From the NCBI RefSeq assembly GCF_024868665.1, contig NC_079900.1:3542785-3606784 (forward strand): a stretch of 64,000 bases of DNA. The letters are read 5' to 3'. This DNA is from Triplophysa rosa (lineage: Eukaryota > Chordata > Actinopteri > Cypriniformes > Nemacheilidae). Positions 11,056 to 23,339 of the stretch are shown here, piece by piece. Each line of letters starts with the position of its first letter. Positions within the stretch are counted from its first letter, which is position 1. The position numbers and the translations under genes are program-made. The notes beneath the pieces are model-generated. The model was not told the origin of the DNA, made no database searches, and saw only the letters and a program-made list of their open reading frames with translations.

Positions 11056-13151
11056 GTTTAAGGATATTCTTTCTGCACATTGTGCGACTCCAATTAATCA
11101 AAAAAAAAAAATCTTTACTTGAAATGTCCCATCCACTGCTCTCCAGTATTGTTCCTGCGTTCATCCGTGAATGACAGAGCAACATTTTGTCAGCGGGTCT
11201 GTTCAACATCACATCCTCTGAGTTCAGGGCAGAACATGAATATAGCATGAGACCAGAAAGCCTCCAGTACAAGCCTCTGCTTTTAGTCTGTCTTATACTC
11301 ACAGCGGTCAACATTTGTATTCATATTCAGCAGACGTGTAAGAGTAAGAGTTCTACCGGTTGATATTCATGTCTTATTAAAAAAACAGGAAAGGCATCAA
11401 TGCCCCGATTCGGCCTCATATTTGAAGTGAAGGATTTCTGAAACATTTTCTTTGTTGCCAGGCAACACTGGAACGGATTTTGTGTGCGGTGTTGTTACAA
11501 TGACTTTTGGGAAAGATGTGTATTACCTAAACTGTGTGTTAAGATGCCTGGGATGAGATTGCAAATTTGACAAAATAGTAAATATTCAAATAAAAGATAA
11601 TGGACAAGGAATAGTTTACCCAAAAATGAAATTTTATAATTTGCCCTCTCCCCTTATGTTATTTCAAATCTGTATGACTTTCTTTCTTTTTTCTGCAGAG
11701 CACAAAAGAAGATATTTGAAAGAATGTTGGTAACCAAACTACTGCAGTACCCACACTGTATACTTCTGTGTGAACACAAAACAAATGACAAGCCAATGGG
11801 AACAGATTTTTTATATTTTTGAGTGAACTACCACTTAAAACAACTTTTAATGTTTTTTTTTTAGAATAGTTCAAAATAAATATGATCTCATTTTTATTCA
11901 ACCACACAGCCATACTGGGTATAAGCTGTATATTACAATTTTTTATAGCCAAATGTTGACCTAAAACAAGAACTTTTGATAATGGTGTGCCATGTTATTG
12001 CATTTATTATGACGATTTAAGCTCTAAAAATGAAACATTAGGACTCTGAACAGCATCTAAAGTGTCTGGGAAACAACACATCACATATGGCACCGTCATG
12101 TGTAGTATCGGGCTCAGACGACACCCCTGTGGACCGTTCACACACCGTCTGCTGCATGCTGCAGACAAAAACGAAAAGCTCCAATCTGATTGGTCCACAC
12201 AGTCCTCCACCCACAGGATGCTCAAGTTTGCCCGAACCCAAAACTGTGCATCCAAGATACCAAAATGACACGATGAGCGCTTCTGAAGAGGGCTTTTCGC
12301 AAGGTTGCCAAATGGACCTTTATAGTGCCACAAGCAAAAGTGCTAAAAACACCAGAGAACAGGCCAAAATCAATATCTTGCACTAGGAAATTATGTTTTG
12401 ATGTTTGAATGACAAACTAAGACTAGGCCTGAGAATATTTATTTATATATTCAGTTAGTTTAGTCAAGAGGTTGTGGATTGTCAGGGTCACAGACAGTCT
12501 GTGCCTTGACATTTCTACACCTCTATACTCTTCATGTATTTAAGTTAACAATTGCCTCGTTTGTTGAAGAAACATTTGAGACTATGATGATACTCACATC
12601 AAATATGACCTATGAAAGAGCAACATCTGAGCAATAACATAAAAAAAAATAATAGAGAGACATAGACTTTCTATAGGAAAATGCATTTCTTTTCTTTTTT
12701 TTAAAGACACATGTCCAAGACTGTAATCCTCTTGATGGCACTGTATGCACCTGCATTTGTGTGTTTGGTTTCAGCTACCCCCAAAACACGGTACACGTTT
12801 CTAATCACTGAGCGCATCACCTGCCGACAGCGCACCTTCAGGCTATTAAAGATGGGGGTCGCATGCACGGCAGAGAAAAAGAGAGCAAGACAGATCAAGA
12901 GAGCATTAAAGCCTGAGGGATTTCGCCATTCAGGGTAATTAGAGCTTGCGTTTAGAGAATACCACACCCCCACATTCTTCTGCTCGTGATTTCCACAGAT
13001 ATGAACAGCAAACATCAGTCAAATTTCCATGATCCCTCGTGCCAAACCTCACCCTCACAGGCACCCCTATATTAAATGCATGCAGGGCTCCACCAATGGA
13101 ATAAAGCATCGACTGTAATGGTGACCAGAAGCGTGCGCATCACCCACTTAC
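11056..13151. repeat. plppr2 first intron; one further MITE at 11605-11840
   Basis: Intron between the CpG-rich first exon and the start-codon exon. Positions 11605-11840 hold another 'agtttacccaaaaatgaa ... aagaagatattt' MITE copy. Open frames near 12007-12386 and 12701-13015 overlap each other on both strands and have no recognisable protein, so they are not called. Confidence 0.55.
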
Positions 13152-13450
13152 TTCGCACCCTGCAGCGGCGGCGTCCGGGTTCCTATGCGGAGGCCATGTC
13201 GTGCGCTGTCCGTGGTGCGCACCAATCCAGCTTCCCTCTCCTCCTCGCCGTTTGTCTTCGGGATTTTTCTCCAGCGCACGAGCGTCTCCCTCGCGCGCAT
13301 TAACGCGTGCAGATGCGCTCGCGGTCTGTGCGCAAAGCAACGCGAGAGCGCGCACCGGCGACTCCCTCCGTAATGAGGCGTGAGAGATTAAATCACCTCC
13401 GCCGCAGATTTTCTCAATACTGAGAGAGAGCGAGAGAGAGAGAGAGTCGG
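13152..13450 (-). promoter_or_regulatory. plppr2: CpG island and probable non-coding first exon of plppr2
   Basis: A short, strikingly CpG-rich block (13200-13400, many CG, GCGC) stands out in AT-rich surroundings. On the minus strand it ends in 'gcagggtgcgaa' followed by the perfect donor GTAAGT at 13151. The next acceptor is 'tgtcgtgttag' before the start-codon exon at 10733. A GA/CT low-complexity run (about 13424-13447) borders its upstream edge. I infer that this is the transcription start region; the exact start cannot be read. The mirror copy is 32249-32547. Confidence 0.65.
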
Positions 13451-15079
13451 ATTTGTATTCACTAGACTCTCTCTCAGTATTCAGGTGACCATATATAGGT
13501 TAATAACACCTTGACATTAAATTGGGTCAATTTTCATCAGGCGTGTCAATACAAGCAACAAACAATTACATTGCGCTCTTTGGTGCATTGCAATACATTA
13601 CTGTTGGCACTGTTGGCACTCATTTTCATCTTAACATCAGTTTCTTGGTACAGGAACTACTGGAAGAATACAATCTTCATGCTGCCATTTCCCTTGCAAT
13701 ATTCACATTGAAGTCTGAAATAACAATACAAAGATCAACATGTCAGAAACAAACAATCCTCTGGAATTACCAATAAAGGTAATCCACATCACAAGGAAAC
13801 CCAACAGAAATGGGAAACTAATGCAGCATGCATGTCTCATGAGCAATTGATGTGCATTATGTCAGTCCATTGGGTGCAAATGTGACTTAAGCATTTACTC
13901 CGACCGACAGTGTGTGCACGTGTGTGCGTGTGCACGTGTGGTAACATCTTGTCAGTCCCTTGAGTCTTGTGTTCAGTCATGCAACACTACTCACACCAGG
14001 GCATTGCAATGGGGGGTGGGTTTAAAAAAAGAGAAAATCAATAACGACAAAAATGGTTTTATATTTTTCCAATGAATGCTAAATGCACATTGCTCGCTAT
14101 TTCATGTTTTAGCAAAATAAAATTGAGTGTATTTTACAGTTGTAACTTAACAAGAATCAGTTTCTTCTAAAAAAAGTACTGCAGTGTTTTACAATATTTG
14201 CATCTTTGTTCATCATGTTTCGTTCCAGTCCATTTTGTAACATCCTGTAGACCCTCTTGAAAAAATCCTTTCTTTCCTGTGACCACGAGGGAAATGGTGC
14301 ATGTTGTTCACCACACAACACACCAGATGGGGAAGTGAAGCAGACCGCAGTGCTGCTACGTGCAAATAAATGACCGGCCCTCATTAAAATTCATGACAAA
14401 AAAGGAGGTCATCGCCGGCAAACAGTCAGAGAGGACAGGTTGTAGGCTACTTCTGCATTCTTCTCTTGGTACAGCAAAGTGGAGCAGAAATTGCAAAGCA
14501 GCGCAAAGTGTTTCCCTGTGGGAGAAACGTCTTTTCTAAGCTGCAAATTTCTTCATCGCAACGAAAGAAAAGTGGGACATTTTGTCTCATTTGGGTTACA
14601 TTCAACAGATTATAGAGAGCCATAAACCTTAAACAGTTTTATTACACATACTCAAATACAAATGTACAGTATCATGTAATGTAAGTCGCTTTGGATAAAA
14701 GCGTCTGCCAAATGCGTAAATGTAAATTACATTTTAGAAAAAGTTCAAATCACAACTTCTCATTTACAAGATGTCTAAAAACTTTTCCAGAATACAAAAA
14801 ACATAACTAAACCCAGGAGTTAAACTATATCTCAAGAAACACAATTGAGCTTCTAAGTTCTTTTGAGTATTATTTATTTCCTCTGTCATTCCTTATGGTA
14901 GATAAAAAAAGTAAAAAGAGCTATAAAATTGGTGCGGCTGACATCTTTGAATTCTTATAGAAATTGCATAATTTGGTATTTGACCACACCTAAGGGCAGA
15001 CGCTCAGATGTCTTTCCAACTCAAAAAGGATACCCATGTGAGATTACCGGCGTCTTTCATTAACAAGGTTTAAAGCTGT
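13451..15079. other. Region upstream of plppr2; one LINE tail
   Basis: No exon recognised. Positions about 14670-14730 ('gtaagtcgctttggataaaagcgtctgccaaatg' pattern with 'aaatgtaaat') are the 3' tail of an L2-like LINE with little else left. The remainder is unassigned. Confidence 0.5.
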
Positions 15080-15790
15080 GTGTGTGTAGAACATACCTCG
15101 AACTTGCAGGTATGTTCTCTACAATGTCAGGAAAATCAGGCTGTTCCTGTCGGAGCATGCCTCTCAGCTGCTTGTCCAAGCTTTGGTCATATCAAGACTG
15201 GATTACTGCAATTCTCTACTGGCCTGCCTTCCAACCAATGCAGTCATGCCCTTGCAAATGATCCAGAAGGCAGCTGCACGTCTAGTTTTCAATCAGCCTA
15301 AAAGAACCCATGTAACACCCCTCCTGATTTCACTTCACTGGCTGCCAGTTGCCGCCTGGATCAATTTCGCCCCTTTACCTCAACACACCGCTCCAGGTCT
15401 ACATCCCCTCCCCTCATCTTCTGTCTGAAAACGAGCGACGTCTGGTTGTTCCATCACAGCGAGGCACTAAATCGCTTGCAAAAACCTTTACTCATTCGGT
15501 TCCCCCATGGTAGAACGAACTGCCAGCCTTCACCCGAACTTCAGCACCCTTCACGACTTTTAAAAAACAACTCAAAACATACTGTACATGTTACGCATTT
15601 ATTTGACTAACCAATAACTGTCTATGTCTGGTGTTTAATAAAGATTCTCTCTCTTGCTTAGTCCAGTTTTTATCCTCCTAGTAGCATGGCCTCATAAACT
15701 AACTGTACTGTTTCGCGTGTTGAAAAAATGTTATATGCTTTCCTACTTGAAAGTCGCTTTGGATAAAAGCGTGCCAAATGAACAAATGTA
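15080..15790 (+). mobile_element. L2-type LINE fragment: C-terminal RT part and 3' tail
   Basis: Translated blocks read FLSEHASQLLVQALVISRLDYCNSLL and AAARLVFNQPKRTHVTPLLISLHWLPVA, the conserved stretch after the catalytic domain of L2/CR1-clade reverse transcriptases. Frameshifts break it on both sides. It ends with 'gtcgctttggataaaagcgtgccaaatg' plus 'aaatgtaaa', the LINE tail. A dead, 5'-truncated insertion. Confidence 0.8.
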
Positions 15791-16240
15791 AAAAAAAGAC
15801 TGCACTGCTCTCAGTCATTGAAGCCCTGAGACTGGCAAGGGCAGCCTCTAAATCATCTGTACTCATCCTACTGGATGTATCTGCTGCTTTTGACACCGTT
15901 AACCACCACATCCTCCAGTCGACCCTCAGGGCTATGGGTGTCTCTGTAATGGTGCTACAATGGTTCAAGTCTTACCTCACAGGTAGGTCATTTACAGTAT
16001 CCTGGAGAGGTGAGGTCTCCGAGTCCCAACATCTCAATCCAGGGGTGCCTCAGGGCTCAGTGCTTGGACCGCTGCTCTTTTCCATATACATGACATCCCT
16101 AGGTTCTGTCATTCGTAAACATGGCTTTTCCTATCACTGCCATGCGGATGATACACAACTCCACTTGTTTCTGAACACATCTCAGCATGCCTGAGTGACA
16201 TTCCACTCAGGCAAAAGCGTCTGCTAAATGACTAAATGTA
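15791..16240 (+). mobile_element. L2-type LINE fragment: reverse-transcriptase core joined to a tail
   Basis: Open for 138 codons. It contains SSVLILLDVSAAFDTVNHHI (first catalytic aspartate region), [17 protein letters not shown] and CHADDTQLHLF, where the usual YADD is HADD. After this the element jumps to the tail 'caaaagcgtctgctaaatgactaaatg', so the thumb and C-terminus are deleted. It follows directly on the tail of the preceding LINE fragment of the same family. The mutated catalytic tyrosine and the deletion mean it is inactive. Confidence 0.85.
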
Positions 16241-16936
16241 AATGTAGCTAAACTGTTTGTTTGCTCTCCAACAGAAATAAAGAGCTCTCAGTTATGATTT
16301 TTCTTGCAAAAAGAACAAAACTCTAACATGCAAATGTTTGTTGCCATGCTTATACAATCGACTGCGTTTTTAAACATGTCTTTCGTAAGAGACACGTTTT
16401 AGGAAAAGACCGTTTGTGCTGAAACACCTGCTTGGTTTTAAGAGGACTTTAAATACGCAGAAGTCTTTTAAAACAAGACGGCAGCAGGTCAGCAGAGAAA
16501 CTAAATAATTCATTGAAGAGCCAGCCAGGACTCTCTGCTCCTTTAAGAGCAAAAACAATTCTGACAAATTATTTTGAAAATAGCCAGAGGCAGACGATGA
16601 CAAACTCAATGCCAAAGATAAAAACAATAAATGGAACACACAGATAAAAGCATCTGCCAAATGTCTGTAAAATGTAATGTATGTGGGTGTGAATCTGAGT
16701 TTAATTACACAAAGTTCTGTCTTTGAGGAGCCCTGAATACTCTCAGTGAAATAATTTACTGGCTAAACAGAATCTGACCAACTATTCAAAGCATTATAAA
16801 AGCCAATCATCAAGTACAAGACAAACATCTACTCAGAATCAAAACCAACTGTTTACAACAATAAATTCATCGTAAAATAGCACCGAAACCTTTTTTAATA
16901 AAACAGAAAATAATAACCATGATATAAAACAGCACA
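16241..16936. other. Intergenic, one LINE-tail trace
   Basis: A short 'gataaaagcatctgccaaatg' trace at about 16643-16665 is an L2-type tail. Otherwise I recognise nothing. Confidence 0.4.
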
Positions 16937-16938
16937 TA

Positions 16939-18498
16939 CAGTGAGGGAACTAAGTATTTGATCCCCTGCTGATTTTGTAAGTTTGCCTACTTACAAACAA
17001 ATGAAGGGTCTATAATTTTTATGGTGGGTTTATTTTAACTGATAGACACAGAATATTTAAAAAAATCAGGGGAAAAAAATGTTATATAAAGGTTACAAAT
17101 TGATTTGCATTTCAGTCAGTGAAATAAGTATTTGATCCCCTACCAACTAGCAAGAATTCTGGCTCCACAGATTGGTTATGTGCCTATATGGACCACAGAT
17201 TAGTCCTGTCACTTTAAGAAAGTACTCCTAAATCAGCTTGTTATGTATATAAAAGATGCCTGCCAACAGAATCTGTATCTTCCAGTTCAACCTCTCCAAC
17301 ACCATGGTCCAGACCAAATAGGTTTTAAAGGATGTCAGGGACAAGATTGGAGACCTGCACAAACCTTGACTAGGCTACAGACAGAAGCTTGGTGAGAAGG
17401 AGACAACTGTTGGTGTGATTATTTGGAAATAGAAGATATACAAAATAACTATCAAATGCCCTTGTTCTGGAGCTCCCTGCAATATTTTCCCAATGGGGTA
17501 AAGATGATCATGAGAAATGTTAAAGATCAGCCCAGAACTACACGGAAGAAGCCTGTTAATGATTTCAAGACAGTTGGGAACACAGTTAGCAAGCAAAACA
17601 TTGGTAACACATTGGTAACACGCTATGCCACAGTAGACTGAAATCCTGAAGCACCCGCAAGGTCCTCCTGCCCAAGAAGGGCCGCCTGGCTCGTCTTAAG
17701 TTTGACAATGAACATAAAAATGATTCAGAAAAGGCTTTGGCGAAAGTGCTGGCACTGCTGTGAGACCAAAATGGACTCCTGTGTTTGGAGGGAGAGAAAT
17801 GCTGACTATGAGCCCAAGAACATCATGTCTACAGAGAAGCACAGTGTTGGAAACATTCTGCTTTAGGGCTTTTTCTCTGCTACAGGTATACAGGATGACT
17901 TCACCGCATTGAGGGGCTGAGGGACGGGCCCATGTACCGTAAAATCTTGGACGAGAACCTCCTCCCCTTAACTAGGTCACTGAAGATGGGTCATGGATGA
18001 GCCTTTAACATGACAAAGACGCAAAACATATTGCCAAGACAACCAAATAGTGGCTTAAGGAGAAGCACATTAAATGTCCTAGCCAGTCTCTAGACCCTAG
18101 TCCTATAGAACCTCTGTGAAGGAGGCTAAAACTCCAATTTGCTGAGCGACAGCCAAGAAACCTTAAAGATTGACAGAGGAGTGGACTAAATGTATCCGGA
18201 CACATGTGCAAACCTGGTGACCAACTATCAGAAATGTCTGACCTCTGTGCTTGCCAACAAGGGTTTCTCCACCAAGTACAAAGTTATGTTTTGCTTGGGG
18301 ATCAAATACTTATTTCACTGACTGAAATGCAAATCAATTTATAACCTTTATATAACATTTTTTTCCCCTGATTTTTTTAAATATTCTGTGTCTATCAGTT
18401 AAAATAAACCCACCATAAAAATTATAGACCCTTCATTTGTTTGTAAGTAGGCAAACTTACAAAATCAGCAGGGGATCAAATACTTATTTCCCTCACTG
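16939..18498 (+). mobile_element. Tc1/mariner-type transposon with IR/DR ends and decayed transposase (left-arm copy)
   Basis: Flanked by TA on both sides. Ends 'cagtgagggaactaagtatttgatcccc' and the inverse of 'cagtgagggaaataagtatttgatcccc' begin about 200-bp inverted repeats. Each inverted repeat contains a second inner copy of the 'gtgaaataagtatttgatcccc' motif (17122 and the inverse at 18297), the IR/DR arrangement known from fish Tc1-like elements. The plus-strand interior shows a transposase relic (start MVQTK near 17304, a RDKIGDLHK block, a final WLKEKH block near 18053) broken by many stops and frameshifts. Mirror copy: 27201-28760. Confidence 0.88.
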
Positions 18499-20308
18499 TA
18501 TATTGTGTTAATCCCACACAAATCGTATTGGAAGTCAGCAACCATTTAAAATTTTGCCTTAAGTGACACAATGGTCACAAAAACTCTCTCTGCCGTGATT
18601 AACTGACTGAATAAAATCACAAAATAACACAAAAATTAAAGATGAATTTGGGCCAATTGTATTATTTTATTTAAAAAAAATCAACAGGTATTGCAACAAT
18701 ACATCATTGTGAATTTTTTGGCCACGTGAAGTGAAAATTTTATATTGTGACTGGATCATAAAAAAACGGATCCAACCCTGTCAGCAAGTTTGTAGTCACT
18801 TGTGTAAAATAAAAAAAATCATTTGGTCTTATGAATCAAGTCATATTAATTTGAGCTGTCATTTTGATTACATTTTGATAGAAGATTAAACAAATTGTGA
18901 TAAATAGTGCAGTTTAACCAGGACATACAGTATTGTCCCTTTAGATTTAATGTTGATTTTCTTATTTGTGACATATACTGTAGTGATTGTCGGGATGTTT
19001 CTGTGGCTACAGACTATAGTTCATTATACGGTGTACGTACAATAAATCTCACATAATGTGTATAAAACATGTTCTGACAGATTATCCTCTTTCTACAATT
19101 GACAGTCATCTAGAAAAAGACAATTTGCAAAAACATTTGTCTTACACAGAAATGCATGAATCACTGGTGAACGCATAACATTGGTGAATAAATTTAGAAG
19201 GCACTTCAGCAGCTGCTCATCTCTCTCTCTCTCTTCAAAAGATTCATGCTTTATATTCTGTAAGCTCTCAGATGTCCTACTGTGACACTTGTCACACAGA
19301 CACATTTAACATCCAATTGAAAATGAGCTGAGACTGTTTCAACTAGGACAATACAGGCATCCTTATCGCCTGCCCTAATCTCCATTAAATCATGCACTGA
19401 AGTTCTGTCTAAAATATTGTTCAAGTTAAATAACTTGCATCTATTTTGGGATTTTATTTCAGTCCACTGCTTCAAAGAATCTATCTGATCAATCTATCAT
19501 CTCTGAGTATCTAAGCTGTAGAAATACAGAAATCTCTGCTGCCCTCTGCAGGAAAGAATTTGTTATTGACACAAATATTTCTCAAGCATGTTAGGCCTTT
19601 CAAAAGCATTTATCATCATTGATGTCTGTTCCTTTCAATCTTCTTAAAGTTGACTAAACCTAAAATTATTCAAACATTTCTGAAAACAAAACTATAATAA
19701 CTCTGGTTAGACCAGATAAAACAAAGTGAACATGAGGGAAATTTGAAATCTCTGGGAATGGTGGATTCTTGTTCATGCCTGTTACCTTGGAGTTCTCAAC
19801 CTTTCTGACTCCAAGGCCCCACTGTATTAAAAAATATTGAAAGCCCCCCAACCAAAAAAAAAAAAAAAAAAATTAAAACCAAAAAAAAAATTTAAAAAAT
19901 AAAAATTAAAAGAAAAAGATTTTTTCCCCTCATTATTAGTCATCCTGAGGCCCCCTTGGAAGTCAGTAGGGGTCTCCTTGTGGGCCATGGTCCCCCTGTT
20001 GAGAACCGCTGCCTTATCAGGAATCTCTTAAAATCCTATTTCATGTTATTTCAGTTTGTTGGCAAAACCAGATCTCAAACCGTGGGTCTCTGTTGAAAAG
20101 ATCTCTGGATGTGATTCTGTTTTTGAAGAGCCTACGAAAATACAAACATGTGCTTATATTAGCTACAACAAGAACGATCACCATCGAAAACATCCCAGAA
20201 TAAAACTTGCGATGTTGTCATAAAAGCAAATGTATTTCATGTAAATGCAAATGATTCATATTTTTCATCCATAAATATTTCGCATTTCAAATAATTGTTT
20301 TATGATGC
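18499..20308. repeat. Intergenic between plppr2 and the NLR gene; small hAT-like element at 19790-20010
   Basis: Mostly AT-rich sequence without exons. About 19790-20010 looks like a short non-autonomous element: 'gagttctcaacctttctgactccaaggcccc' at one end, 'gggccatggtccccctgttgagaaccgctg' at the other, and long A-runs (19853-19918) inside. The mirror copy of its A-run (25790-25860) differs strongly. Confidence 0.55.
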
Positions 20309-22505
20309 TCACGCACACCTCACTGTCTTTACGTTACTGTTGTGAGAGACGATACTGTAGATTTTCTGCGCTTCAGCATCAGCGATGCTATTGTCACTAA
20401 AACTGCAAAAAATTTAAACAAAGAGGAAACATAAAATACTAGAGGATACTTCAATGTATTACATTCACTATTTCTCTCTCCGTCTTTCACTCACTCAATG
20501 TTTTGTGCTTTGTGGAGGTTTGGCAGCAGGACATCCAGACTCTGATCAGTTAGATGACACTGACTGAGATCCAGTTCTGTCAGACCTTCAGAATGTTCCA
20601 GAACCAGAGCCAGACCTCCACAGACCTGCAGGTCCAGATGAGTCTGACTGAGATCCACTTCTTCACCCAGAGCCCGAGAAAGACATTCAGCTTTCCCATC
20701 ATCCACATGAGAGAGAAACTGAAGCAGCATGGCTTTACCACACCTGAAAGAGAGAGAGAGGGATGTTTTATATGCTTAAATCTGTAATTGTATCTCTGTG
20801 AGTATGAATCATATATGATCATGTTTGCTCACTGGAGTTTAACAGAGTGTAAGAATGTGAAGAGTTGATCTATTCCAGCGGTGTTAATCTGACAGTCGTG
20901 TAGATTCAGCTGAGTGAGGGTGTGTGTATCTCTATAAACTCTCTGAATGACTGTAGACATCACACGACAGTCCTCAGGAGTCAGAGTCTGTGTGGGGGTG
21001 TCTTCTGTCAGGTCCAGTGCAGAACCACAGGAGAAGTCCAGCTTGTGCTGCAGGGCAGAGAGCAGAACCGCTGACGCCTCCTGCTGGACATCAGATGAAC
21101 TGCAGCAGCGAAGCATTCTCAGTAACAGCACTCTGTCAACCCTGAAAACAAATACAATGTCAGATTTATATAATTTAATAACATATCAACATAAAAAGAA
21201 ATACAAAATAGGGGTATGACCTGAGGCAGGAAACACGACTGAGGAGAGGCAGAATGCTCTCTAGCTCCTCCTCTGGTATGGAGGTCCACAGCATGTTAAG
21301 TGTAAGTGCAGTGCAGTGTTGCAGTATAAAGCGCAGAGCTGCACAGTGGACAGAGTCCAGCACTCTGTTCTGCAGGTTAATGCAGTTCTTCACTGAACTC
21401 AACAGACCGGACACAAACCCTGAAGATCTGGACTCATAGATCTCTTTCATTAAACACATCATCATGGTGGAGCTCATCCTGTACAGACACATAAACACAC
21501 ACAAATCAGTTACATGTCACTGTTCATGTATAAATAAGTAAGTTTTTCCCCAGCTAAGATTCATAAGTCTTTTTGTCATGTCTGGATTTAGCATGTTGCT
21601 TACTGCTGAAAGTGAATCCTGTTCAGAAATGGCAGAATTTCTCTGATGTTAAATGACATGTAAGTTTCTGTAAGGTCGACAGTGACGTGTGAAATATCAC
21701 GCTGCAGGAAATAATGAAGCGTTTCCCAACTCAAGGCACATGGAGTCAAATCTCTTCCCACTTTCTGCAGGAAGCATGAAGTCATTTCCTCATCTTGAGC
21801 TTCATACACACATTCAGCCAGCATCTGGAGAATCTCTTTGGACAGTCTACACACACACACACGCACAAACATGTTAAAATATGTCATTTCAATATTGACA
21901 CTACTGCAATATGTCATATGGTCAGACCTGAGAGTCACTGGGCTCTGCTGAGACAGAAGGAGAATCAGAGAGAGAGACTTCATCCTGCAGTCGGTCAAGT
22001 TCAAACACTGGACAGTCCAGAGTCTCAGAAGAGAAGCCAAACTGCTCAGAACTCTGGACATCTCGCTGTCTGACCGCCATTTATCATTCAGATCGACTGA
22101 GAGTTCATCTACACTGACAGGAACTCTTACAGACCTCAATGCACGCACTATTCTCACCACCATATAACCACTCAGCCTGAGAAAAGAACACAAAATAAAA
22201 ACAGTAAACTCTAAAAATAAGGTAAAAGTTTTAAAACAGTATTGTTTAAAGCTCTGTCCTGTACCTGAGTGTTTGTATGCTTGTGATGTGTCTGAAGAGA
22301 AGTCTTGTTCCTCTGAGAGAGATGGCTTGAGGATTAAAAGTTAAAGTGAGTCTGTCAGCTGACAGGTGTAAGACTCCGCCCACAAACCTGCATGTGCTGC
22401 TGGGTAATATTCCCTTGAGACTGAGGTTGAAATCTAGAGCCTGAAACAGTGACATCACCAGCTCTGGATCCTCTCTGAACTCGGCCCGTTTAAAAAGTCT
22501 CAACA
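20309..22505 (-). CDS. NLR gene, C-terminal leucine-rich exons to the stop codon (left-arm copy)
   Basis: Seven minus-strand exons with GT/AG borders, every internal border in phase 2: 22265-22505 (5' part missing), 21928-22176, 21604-21846, 21221-21478, 20833-21141, 20495-20743 and 20309-20402 with TGA at 20311-20309. All are open. Typical leucine-rich repeat lines are visible: VDLSQTHLDLQVCGGLALVLEH, GLTELDLSQCHLTDQSLDVLLPNL and the final FSDNSIADAEAQKIYSIVSHN. The first exon keeps LFKRAEFREDPELVMSLFQALD, a counterpart of the LFIKAAETETQTGDQMLKLL block of the upstream repeat exons, which links it to the gene at 39.5-61.8 kb. That exon is cut at 22505 where an L2 tail starts on the opposite strand. 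Together these exons form the end of a NACHT-LRR immune receptor. Subfamily not resolved. Confidence 0.82.
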
Positions 22506-22746
22506 CATTAAAGACACATTTTTTCAGCCAAGCATTCACTTAATGCAAAATATGCTAAATAAACCACCGGGAGACTGCATTTATTAGATATTATTTACTA
22601 GAATAATCTTGCTTGTTCTATAAACACCATGCACTGTGCTGTGTTTTACCTTTTTTGTGTTTTTCAGTTTTTCTTATTTTCTCCTGTAAAGCTGCTTTGG
22701 AACAATGCACATTGTGAAAAGCGCTATATAAATAAAATTGAATTGA
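22506..22746 (+). mobile_element. L2 LINE 3' tail, first copy, abutting a broken NLR exon
   Basis: Matches 23047-23290 nearly base for base in the same orientation, from 'attaaagacacat' to 'gcgctatataaataaaattgaattgaat'. The tail of short TTGAA repeats is typical of L2-type LINEs. It begins abruptly inside an NLR exon that reads on the other strand, so this is either an independent 5'-truncated insertion or a join artefact. Confidence 0.8.
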
Positions 22747-22818
22747 ATATTAATGTGTATTCAGTATGTGTATTCAGTTGTCATCCTGTGTGTTTTTCAG
22801 TGGTGAGCTGCAGCGCTG
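22747..22818 (+). other. Intron end and exon start in plus orientation, up to the N
   Basis: After the L2 tail come 'tatgtgtattcag', a pyrimidine-rich 'ctgtgtgtttttcag' and 'TGGTGAGCTGCAGCGCTG', which looks like an acceptor and the start of an exon on the plus strand. The sequence following the second L2 tail (about 23291-23365) resembles it: 'tattgtgttttag' then 'TGGTAGTGCTGTG'. The orientation is opposite to the NLR exons immediately to the left. Confidence 0.5.
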
Positions 22819-22819
22819 N
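22819..22819. other. Only ambiguous base (N) in the window; probable assembly join
   Basis: A single n in 'gcgctgncactt'. It lies exactly at the point where an L2 reverse-transcriptase frame begins (22820) whose missing upstream half ends at 38519. Confidence 0.9.
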
Positions 22820-23290
22820 CACTTATAAAGCCTTAAACGGTTTAGCCCCTACCTACATAACAGAGCTTCTACCACACTACAACCCATCACGCTCTCTAAG
22901 ATCTCAAAACTCGACTTTTGATAACACCTAGAATAACTAAATCCACCAAAGGGGGTGAGCTTTCTCATACGTAGCACCTAAACTCTGGAATAGCCTTCCC
23001 GATACTATTCGGAGGGTCAGACACACTCTCCCAATTTAAATCTAGATTAAAGACACATCTTTTCAGCCAAGCATTCACTTAATGCAAAATATGCTAAATA
23101 AACCACCGGGAGACTGCATTTATTAGATATTATTTACTAGAATAATCTTGCTTGTTCTATAAACACCATGCACTGTGCTGTTTTTACCTTTTTTGTGTTT
23201 TTCAGTTTTTCTTATTTTCTCCTGTAAAGCTGCTTTGGAACAATGCACATTGTGAAAAGCGCTATATAAATAAAATTGAATTGAATTGAA
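22820..23290 (+). mobile_element. L2 LINE: end of the reverse-transcriptase frame, 3' UTR and tail
   Basis: Reads TYKALNGLAPTYITELLPHY from the first bases, the standard continuation of L2 reverse transcriptases, then SRSLRSQN, a frameshift and 'WNSLP'-like codons, then the 3' UTR and TTGAA tail. There is no start or upstream domain here. The matching upstream half is 39267-38519 on the minus strand, and its reading frame continues exactly into this piece if the intervening block is reversed. Confidence 0.9.
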
Positions 23291-23339
23291 TATGTATTCA
23301 GCTTTATTACGCATCACTGTTGTTTTAAATTCTATTGTG

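Larger units (their letters stand above)
7181..22110 (+). repeat. Left arm of a 15-kb near-perfect inverted repeat
   Basis: Every base from 7181 onward pairs with the reverse complement of 38518 downward: left position plus right position is 45699 across almost the whole arm. Beyond 7180 and 38518 the sequences are unrelated. Within the outer part of the arm only isolated differences were noticed (a CA-repeat base at 36180 and one base missing near 26573). Toward the centre the pairing decays. The arm contains the plppr2 CpG exon and start exon, a Tc1-type element, LINE pieces and the end of the NLR gene. Confidence 0.95.

Noticed and set aside
12007..13015. Several 75-108-codon open frames on both strands, repeated in the right arm
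   Set aside because: Overlapping frames on both strands, no protein-like composition or splice support; repetition is due to the inverted arm.
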